Under the pieces are notes generated by a model. It was not told the DNA's origin and made no database searches. It saw only the letters and a list, made by a program, of their open reading frames with translations. DNA of 60,569 bases from Ectocarpus siliculosus (lineage: Eukaryota; Sar; Phaeophyceae; Ectocarpales; Ectocarpaceae): contig FN649746.1 in assembly GCA_000310025.1 (NCBI GenBank), positions 2,018,993 to 2,079,561 of the forward strand, read 5' to 3'. Of this stretch, positions 47,477 to 57,900 are shown piece after piece; position 1 is the first letter of the stretch; the number at the start of each line of letters is the position of its first letter. Made by a program: the position numbers and the translations under genes.

Positions 47477-50400
47477 CACCCGCGGTTCGGCCAAGCGTTG
47501 TTCCGGCACCCTCGAGGCCGGAGGCGGCGGTGTGAGGAGCTCGAGACTGTCATCGTCGTCGCTGAGGAGGTCGATCGCGCCGCTGCCGCTGCCGCTGCCG
47601 CCGGCCGGCGTGGGTGTCGCTGGCGGGCGTATCGGCGGCGAATCGGGCACAGCCAAGGGCTCCTTTGCGACGGGTGAGTTGTTACCGCTGCCAACTGCTG
47701 CTGCTGCCGCTGCATCGGCGAAGGACCTTTCGAGCTGCATCCCCGACGGACAAGTTGGAAAAAAGCAGAGGTGGGGGTGTGGTCACGGAAACGCATGCCG
47801 TAGTCGTTTGACCTCGCAGAACTACAATGCCGGGACGGAGGAGGGATATGCCGGGATTTCGCCGGTGCGGGGTACGTTTCACAAAAATGAACCAAAATCT
47901 GGCCATCATCCTTGCAAGGGGGGATATTGTCTGATGAAGAACGTTCAGCACAAGAGTACCGCCAGCCCAAGGGAACGTCGCGAAACCCCTCAAAAGGCTT
48001 TTTCTGACCATGTAGAGCAACAGCGATAAATGAACGCGCACCTAGCGTTTGTCCCAGAGTCTTGCAGAAGTAGGCCTCCTGCTGCTGCATGTACCGACGC
48101 AAAAGCACGACCGTGATGCTATTGTTGCTGCCGTCTTCAAAACAAACGAATCCATTCCGGTCTCCGCGCTCTGTGGGCTTAGAAAAACAACGAAAACCTG
48201 GTGGACAAAAACGCCATACCTGAGATTTGATACGAGCCTCCATGCCCTCCACCCCAAGGTCATCCCTGGCGACGTCCCCTTCCGCAGCGTAGAGAGCACC
48301 CGAGAGGGAAATGCCTGCCATCTTCACGGGCAGCTTCGAGCTTCCCAGCATAGCCTTCGCCGCTGAGTACACCTGCGGGACGGCAGGATTGCCAGAACGG
48401 ACATGTCGTCATCATCGTAAGAAACGAATGGAAACGACCTTCGCCTTGCTGACATGGAGGAACGGTGCTGTCAGTCACTGACGGTGGGAGGGTCCAAACC
48501 ATCCAAGTGACCTGCAAGGTCTACACACCCAAAATGTTTTTGAAGAGGCGAGGGGCAACTGTGAGAAAAACCGCGACAGCAGTGGTCGGATGGAATTGGA
48601 AAGACGTCAATCTCACCATCGAGAGAAAAACAACCACGAAGTACTTCGAAGAACAAGTCTTGGAGATCATGCCCAAGCACTAGACCTGACTTTGTAACCT
48701 CCTTTCACGTCAATCTACACGAACAACACACCGTACCTCCGCCCTTCCACGTCAGCCTACGCGAAGAACACACCCGTACCTCCTTGCGGGAATCCCCCCC
48801 GCCAGCGACGACGGTCCTGCCCTTCCCCATCCCCGCCGACATAGCCCTCACGCATCCGGTCACCGCCTTCGGCGCCGCCGCGGCCACCTTACTCCTCCCA
48901 CGCCCGCCCTCCTCCCCGCCGGGAGGGAAGAACTCGTTCTCAAGCCCGCCGGCGCGGGCCGCTAGGGCAAGCCAGGCCCCGCGGCGGGCGAGGCCGCCGC
49001 TGCCGCCGGCGCCGGCCAGCAGGGTGGCGGCGGCGGCGTCTGCTTTTGCCTCAACGGGGGCGCGGCCGCAGCACAGAGCGCGCTCGGCCAGGGCGGAGGC
49101 TAGGGAGGAGCCTTCTTCGGCGCCCATGGTAGACCGTAGCGAGAGGTACGCCGTCAGGGTGTCCACCGCGGCGTCTACGGCCTGCGTCCGAGGGAGTTGA
49201 TAGAGATACGGGTGAGGTGGGGGGGCGGGAAGAGCGGCCGGTGTGGCACGAAGGTTTGCGCGATAGGGAGCGATGGGTGGGGGGACCTGCTTAGGATGGG
49301 CGGTCCGTGTTGCACCAAGGGTTGGACGAGAGTTGTGAGAGAGCGATGGATAGGGGCATGCTTAAGATGGGCGGCTGGAATAGTACGAAGGGCTGCACGA
49401 GAGCTGATAGAGAGCGATAAATGGGGGCATGCTTAAGAGGGACAGTCGGTTATGCACAAAGGGATGCACGATAGTTGATATAGAGAGCAATGCATGGGGG
49501 CATGCTTAGGAGGAGCAGCCGGTCTAGCACGAAGTATTGCAAAAGAGTTGATGGAGACATAGATGGCGGCAAACGTAGAAGCGGTGGCCCATGGAGCACG
49601 GAGGACCGCGCCAGAGTTGACAGAGAGCGGTGGATGGGGAGAAGGGACGGGCCACGGAGCACTATGGGGTATGGGGTGCAAGGCAAGGGAGGCAACAGCG
49701 CAAACTAGTCGCGTGTCACGCGGTCGGTGCATGACGGCGCCAAGAGGCAGAACAACAACGAGGACCCCTACAGCAGCAGAAGCGGCCGCGACGAAACGGG
49801 TCCGAAAACGTGGTACCGCGGTCAAGCCGCTGCCCCAAACGAAAACAGCAGCAGGGTCGGCGTCGCCTCTAGACAGATGGTTGCCTATCTCACCTGAACA
49901 TTCTTGTCTTGGAGCATGCGCGGCAGTAGCGGGCCTACCTTGCCGGCGGCCCCTTCGACGCGGCTCCGGCAGGCGAGGGAGGCCGCCTGCAAAAAAACAG
50001 CACGTCCGGAAAAGGTCCGAACGAGGGAATGGAAATGAGAGAATCAGCTGTGGGTGTTTGATGCGGGAAATTGCAGCGAAACAAATCAAGAGGCGCGGGC
50101 ATCCTGGACGGGCATCAGGGCCGTGGGAGGCAAGCCCTAAAAACAGGACAAAACAACTGAATTTCACGACGGCGGTTGATCACGCTAAATCAAGGTCGTA
50201 ACAGGGAAGAAAAGAAAATGACAGACGAAACCACGAGGGTTGTATATCAAGATAACTCATTTTCGCAACACGAGTGGGCGGGGGAGAATACCAAAACAAT
50301 GACGAGGGTAGTCGACCAAGTGAAACGAAGGTCATACAACGGGAGGTGAAAAAATGAGCAGGAGGGCGATCAAGTGAAACTTAAGGTCATCTATTTACAC

Positions 50401-53400
50401 GGAATAGATGGAATACTAACACCACGATGGTGTGATCTACCAAGTGAAGGCGCAGACGAGGGCCATACTGTGCACGGGAAAACAGAAACGCAACCAGTTT
50501 GCGCTACAGGGGCATGAATGCAGGGCCAGGCCTGGCCGTGACCGACAAACGACACACACCCACCTCGAACACAGCCACCCTCTTCTTCCAATCCCTCTCC
50601 TCCAGGCACGCCTCCAGTCCCGCGAGGCCATCCTCCCCGCCGGCACTAACACCCCCCTCTCCCGCTCCCCGCCCAACCCCTTCCGGCATCACAGCAGCCT
50701 CCTCGACCGTCTCAGACGCCGCCCTCGCATCCGCCTCCCAAGGCTTAGCTACGACGGCGTCGTTATCGCCCGGCTTGTCGCTACTACCACCGTCGGGGAC
50801 GGCGCCGGCCCTATCGCCGCCACCGGGCCGCTTCTTCTTAAGCCAAGGCTTGACCGGAGCAGCGGTTTCTTCCACCGCCGCTGCGGAATCGCCCGCCTCG
50901 TCACCAGCACTACCACCGACCTCAGCAGTCGAGTCCTTCGGCAGGGCACCGGCCTTCTTTGTCTGCCAAGGCTTTGCGGGCGCCGCCGCTGGTACCGCCT
51001 CCTCCGTACCATCGGCAAGCGGATCAGACTTCGCAGCGCCCCTTCTCTGCCAGGGCTTAGCGGGGGGCGCGGCGGCGGCGGCGGCTTCCGCCTGGTCCTC
51101 TCCCCCTCGTTCCGCCGCTGGCTTTCGAGAAGACGCGACTTTTCTTCGCCCCTGCCACGGCTTGAGCCCGCCCGCCGGGGGCTCCGCTGGCCCCCCGTCC
51201 GTACCCACCGCCGCCTGGCTCGAAGTGTCGAGGACCCCCCCGCCACCGTTTCCTGAAGATGAAGAGGCTGCCCCGGTTGTCTCCAGACCCCCGCTGTCTG
51301 CTCCTGGGTCGAACCCGTCGAGCTGGGTGGACCGCTTCCCTCCGATCGGGCGGTCGTCCCTTGATGCCGGTGGGACGTTGTCGTTCCCGTCGTCTTGCGA
51401 GGCGTTTTGCTCCTGTCGAGGCGAGGGTCACCGCAGATCGCAGAGCGGAGAGGGGTCGGGTCAGGCGGGGCATTGCAGGGTCGTCCCCCAAGTCTCGGAG
51501 AAGACACAACAATCTTATAAACACATACCACGTTCTTCTTCGTGCGCTATTCTGATCCTTGCCGCTGCAAAATGTCTAGGAGGGGTGCAATCTCTCCGCC
51601 TCTTTCGATATTACCCCCCCCCAATTGATGTCGCATCCCTCCATTAGAGAGCTCCTATCCGGTGTTACCGTACGCACCTGTTCTGCCCACGCCGCCTCCG
51701 CCTCTTCCTGGTCCTCCGCAGCCGTGAGCATCTTGCCTCTCTTGTTCTCCGTAAGCACCCAGCCGTCCGTCTTGCCTCGGTACCCCACTCGAGCCCACAA
51801 GTCCTTCATCTATGGTCGCCGACAAGGACAGGGATAGCCCCCACGGTACGAAATGACAACGAGTTGCTGGAAAGACAACATCAATATTCCGACAACGGCA
51901 CCGCAACTTTTGGCCAATGGTGTTATTCCTTCTCGTACTTAGTTTAGTAGAAGGGCTCTTTTCTTGGGGGAGCGCGCGGATGGTGTATAGGGGGGGGGTG
52001 TACTCATGTAACTGTATGCCGTCGTCGTTAGGCCATTGACCTCGCATTCCAACAACGCCGGGGCGGAGCGATACGACGGGTTCTCGCCGGCCCAGGCTAC
52101 ATTTCAGAAGGACGAAGCAGTAGCCGGCCATCATTCTTCCTTGCGATGAATGGAGGAGTAATCCGAGGCAAGGGTCATGGCCAGGCAAGCATCAAGCAAG
52201 AGCACGAAGCGGTGGCGGCACAACCCTCGGAATATGGCGAGCAAGCAAGCAGAGGAACAAACAAGCACACGACAACACAAACAATCCATCCCTAGGCACC
52301 CCCAGAAAAGGCAAGAGAGACGAAGAATTCCCTTCCGAGCGGTACTACTCAAGCTTGCCAAAATTTATAGGACGTTAGACACCATCGCAAACCCCTGTAC
52401 GCGACAAGGTAAACACAAACACATCAGCGCATGTGCGCCTGCCCCCCCTATCTCTCTGCCGTTGTCGCCGAGAACGCCCACCTCCAACACCTTGACCACG
52501 TGCTCCTTCTGAACCACCCCAAGGTCCATGGAGAACGGGTCCGCTTCTTCCCGAAGCTTGATCACTCTGCGCCACGTCCGAACCGGGGCAAACGACACAA
52601 ACCAGCAGCAGGCACCGGTGAGATCAACGTGCAGCAGAAGGGCGCCCCGAACACGGGCACAGCAGCAACAGCGCCGGCATTGTCCTGATTGCGGGGTGTC
52701 TTGAGAGGTGTGCTCGGCAAGAGTTGGCTCTGGCGTTCAACCACCCCAGCCCCTGCTAGCGACAGCTGGCAAGCGGTTGCCGCGGTACTCCTCGGCGCTT
52801 GGCGGGATATTCACACGAAAATAGTTCCACATGTTCTCCCGGCACGTCGAGGACAGGGTCAAAATAAAATAAAAATCGTTCCACATTCTCCAAGTACGTG
52901 AAAGAGCGGGTCAAAACAGCCCCCACCTCTTTGGCACAGCAAAAGCAAGGATGACGACCAGCTTCTGGCTAATCCTTGTGAAACGCAGCCTGGGCCGGCG
53001 ATTTCAATCCGTCCCGGCATTGTAGGGATGCAAGGTCTAACAACTACGGCATGCATTTACATGACTCCCCTCCCGTAATACTTGCCCGAGCGCCTTCATG
53101 TACTCCACGGGAACCTCATCGCCCCCCGACACCGCTCCACCACTCGCAGCACCCTCTTCGCCCTCCGCTTTCTGCGCCGCGCGCAATGGCCGTTCGTCCT
53201 CCGGCCCTGGCGTGACGCCCCCGGTGCTACCTCCGCCGCCACCGTAAGAAACGGGTCCATCTTCTTGGCCCGGCGGGAACTCGCTCGGCGGTACCCACGC
53301 ACCCTTCCCGCCGCCAGTCAACGGCCGATCCTCGCTGTCCCCTGTCGCCGCAGTGGGCGCGGCGGGAGGTGGCTTTGGCTTAGCACCCGTCAGGGGTCTA

Positions 53401-54904
53401 TCAGCGGGATCCTCCGGTAGAGTCCCGCCGCTACTTGATGCGAAGGCCGCCTCCTGCTTGTGGAACTCCCTCGCGGCGGAGGCTTGGTCTTCCGAAGGGA
53501 CAAGGGTCGGGCCTCGCTTGTTGGCGGTGAGGACCCAGCCGTCCTCTCGACCGCGGTAGCACACACGCACCCACAACTTGGACGTCTGGAACGTAACGGG
53601 GTAAAATTGCCGAGAGGATTCAACTTCGGTGTGGCACGTCTGACTGCTGCTGTCATCGAGGCCGATCCGTTGCTCAATCTAGAGCGCGACACACAGGGAT
53701 CGCCCATACGGACAGCCTGCTGTAACAAGCCCTACGCAACAAATCCGAAACAACTATCCCTCCCCCCGACAATTCGGTGGCGGCATTCCTCGAGCAGGAG
53801 GCCAACAATAGGAGAACCTTCAGTGACCAAGATCAGGTTCAAACGAAAACTCGGCAACACACACGCAACGGCAACAACAGTCCCACTTCCCACCACAAGC
53901 AACAGAGAGAAAGTCTGGAATGAAACGTACCTCCAGCACCTTGACGATATCCCCTTTCCTCACGCTCCCCAGGTCCATCGAGAAAGGGTCCGCCTCTTCC
54001 CGTACTTTCACGAACCTTGCCGCAACAGAGTCAACACCCGAGAACCATTAACGCCACACGTGGCGAGCGCATAAAAGCCGGTAGCAGCGGGGGGCGGTGT
54101 CGACATTGTGAGCAAGCAGGGGGTGTGAGTGACCTCGACAACCTGTTCATAAACCGCACGGCACAGGCCGGTCCACGAGAACCGTGGAAACCTCCAAGCA
54201 GCAATCAAGAGGCTCGTGTATCCCTATTCACTAGAAATGGTGCGGTGGCCTCGAACGCGCGGCCCGCATCAGCTGGAGCGCTTGCACTGCTGTGTTTACC
54301 CAAGTAGCTCTACTCTGGTCCTCATCAGGGCTGGGTCTACATCCAGAGGGAGACAAAACCTCTAATAGGGCAAGTTCAAGGTACGCGTAGAACGAATTTA
54401 CCTATCGGAAGTCAAACTCACCCCAACGCCGTCAAGTATTCCGGAGATACAGCTTCACCCTCAACAGAACCATCCGCCTGCCCCCCTGCGTCAACTCCCC
54501 CTCCTGCCGACGGCTTCACGCTGAAGGCGTCATCCCCGACTTGGCCACTTCCACCAGACGAAGCTGGTTCATCTTCTTGGCCCGGTGGGAACTCGCTCGG
54601 CGGTACCCACGCACCCTTCCCGCCGCCAGTCAACGGTCGATCCTCGCTGCCTCCTATCGCCGCGGAAGGGGCAGCGGGACGTGGCTTGGCGCCCGTCAGG
54701 GGTCTGTCGGACGGATCCTCCGGTACAGCCCCGCCGCTACTTGCGGCGAAGGCCGCCTCCTGCTTGTGGAACTCCCCTGCGGCGGAGGCTTGGTCTTCCA
54801 AAGGGACAAGGGTCGGGCCTCGCTTGTTGGCGGTGAGGACCCAGCCGTCCTCTCGACCGCGGTAGCACACACGCACCCACAGCTTGGACGTCTGCAGAGG
54901 AGGA

Positions 54905-54952
<48 letters not shown>

Positions 54953-57900
54953 CCAGAGGATATTACCAGCTGGATATTACAATCAAAACCGTAGAGTGGA
55001 GATTATAGGTATGAACGGGCCAACGCTAGATGGTGCATTTCATTGTTGGGTACGACGGATAACTCACCCCCTTGCCGTGTGCTGCAGCGCTCCAACTGAA
55101 CAACACCCCACCACACCAAACCCCTCGAAATAGGATAAAATCGCCGTCTTGCGACAAGGTCCAACACACCAACACAGTCGCCACAACCGTGAGCCAAAAA
55201 CACGCCATATGTTGCCGAACACACGCGTCACACAGCCAACACTATCCCGGGGAATGGACAAAACCGAAAGCGACGCTTGGTGCGTTCCCACGCAACAAAC
55301 AGCTCCACAATGTGGGGTCCTCATGCTCCTGGGACGTACCTCCAGCACCTTGACGATGTCCCCCTTCTTCACGCTCCCTAGGTCCATCGAGAAAGGGTCC
55401 GCCTCTTCCCGTACTTTCACGAACCTTGCAGTGAGCGTTATTAGCAAACCAGCGGTTACAAACCACATTTATCGGAAGGAACGGGCATGGGATACATCTA
55501 GGCAGGGAGGCGCAAGAGTCAAAACAGTCCCTGAGCCAGACCGATATTGGACTTTGGCCTGGAGAACAATCTCTTTGGGTGGTATCAACGATAAATCAGG
55601 AAGAAAGCCTCACACTGACACCCTAAAAAGAGGAAGGCTGCCAGGCATACCATTGTACCCACAACGCTTTCGTCTGGACGTCTTGACTATTACTTGCAAG
55701 GCCGGCAGAACGACTATCAACATGTCGAATATCAAACTCACCCCAACGCCGTCATGTATTCCGAAGACACAGCTTCATCCCCAGCCGAATCATTCCCCTG
55801 CCCCGCTGCGTCGACGACACTTCCTGCCGATGCCTTCTTCACAAGAGCGTCCCCGCCGTCGCCACTGCTAACAGGTCCATCTTCTTGGCCCGGTGGGAAC
55901 TCGCTCGGCGGTACCCACGCACCCTTCCCGCCGCCAGTCAATGCCCGTTCATCGCCGTCTCCAGCTACGCTGCCCGATGCCGCCGTAGGTGCAGCGGGAG
56001 GTGGCTTAGCGCCCGTCAGGGGTCTGTCGGACGGGTCCTCCGGTACAGCCCCGGCGTCATTTGCGGCGGAATTGGCGAAGGCCGCCTCCTGCGCGTCGAA
56101 CTCCCCGGCGGCGGAGTCTTGGTCTTCCGAAGGGACAAGGGTTGGGCCTCGCTTGTTGGCGGTGAGGACCCAGCCGTCCTCTCGACTGCGGTAGCACACA
56201 CGCACCCACAGCTCAGACGTCTGCCAAGGAAAAACAAAAGAGGATTTGTTGCTGCAAACATCAGGACCTAGAGCAGTACCGCCATGAAAAAACTATCGCG
56301 ATGCATACGGCTGTGGTATGTAGTATGCTGTCAATCGTCCTTGTATGCGAATTCCACCCTCTTGCGGCCGTGATGTTGTATGACTCACCTTTGGTATTCA
56401 CATGAGTCACTCAACAAACACCGCACCGCGGGGTAAAAACCCCTCTCGGACAAAAATCCTGGCCTACCCACAAGGTGCACACAGGTGTCCCAAACTTGTG
56501 CTCCCAACAAAAAAACAAGGTGCTACCAGCCCAACGAAGCACTGAGAATCGACGACTTCACACAGCAGTAAGCAACACCACGCATCTGCAGTCCCCTGTG
56601 TACGCCAGTAAAAGCAGCAGCGCAGCTTAAGGTGGCTAGGTGGCTTCGTGCCGGCACGTACCTCCAGCACCTTGACGATGTCTCCCCTCTTCACGCTCCC
56701 CAGGTCCATCGAGAAAGGGTCCGCCTCTTCCCGTACTTTCACGAACCTTGTTGCAAACGTTTTCAACAAATCAGCGGTTACACAACCAGGACCATCGGAC
56801 GGAACGAGCATGACACGGGCAGGTTAAGGCCAAAAAGCGAAAAAAAAAAGTATGGCTCAATGAGCACGCGAGTGGGTTTGTGGTTGAGAATATTTCGTCC
56901 GGCATGCACAGGCAGCGCTCTTGAGCAAAGAGGTTTTGAGCCCGCTGGGGGAGGGCACCGACTGATCCCGACAGGAGTATTTCGGGGGGCGATTCTGATG
57001 CCGCAGGCTGTGTGACGTGATCGTGCACGCTGCGAAAGGAGCATCGACCTCCGCATGGCAACCTTCGAATAGCTTACCCATGCAACCATACCAGCTTTGC
57101 ATTGAGCCTTCCGCAGGCCAAGCCTGGGGAACGAGTCAAACCATCGGAAACTCACCCCAACGCCGTCATGTACTCCGAAGACACAGTTGCACCCCCAGCC
57201 GAATCATTCCCCTGCCCCGCTGCGTCGACGACACTTCCTGCCGATGCCTTCTTGACAAGAGCGTCTCCGCCGTCGCCACCACCAACAGGTCCATCTTCTC
57301 CGCCCGGCGGGAACTCGCTCGGCGGTACCCACGCACCCTTCCCGCCACCAGTCAACGGTCGATCCTCGCTGTCCCCTGTCGCCGCCGCAGGCGCGGCGGG
57401 AGGTGGCTTAGCGCCCGTCAGGGGTCTATCAGCGGGATCCTCCGGTACAACCCCGCCGCTACTTGATGCGAAGGCCGCCTCCTGCTTGTCGAACTCCCCC
57501 GCGGCGGAGTCTTGGTCTTCCGAAGGGACAAGGGTTGGGCCTCGCTTGTTGGCGGTGAGGACCCAGCCGTCCTCTCGACCGCGGTAGCACACACGCACCC
57601 ACAGCTTCGATGCCTGAAGAGGAGCAGCAGCAGCAGAGAACATTGCGACCAAAACCGTAGAGTGGAGATGACGGAGATGAACAGGCCCATGCTAGATGGC
57701 GCAGTTCATTGTTGGATACGATGCATACCTCACGCTCTTGCCGTGCGCGCTGCTACACTCGACGATGCCACCGCAAGCGCTTCGCTCGCATCAATCACTG
57801 AACATCGTCCAACCATACCAAACCCCTCCAGGACAAATCGCCGTCTTGCGATAAGGTCCAACGCACAAAAAAAACGGCCGACGACAGCGAGCCAAGAAAC

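Noticed and set aside
50499-51647. 382-codon plus-strand open frame
   Set aside because: Shadow of exon C of the SH3/TOG gene, which is supported by phase-matched splice sites and KPW repeats on the minus strand.
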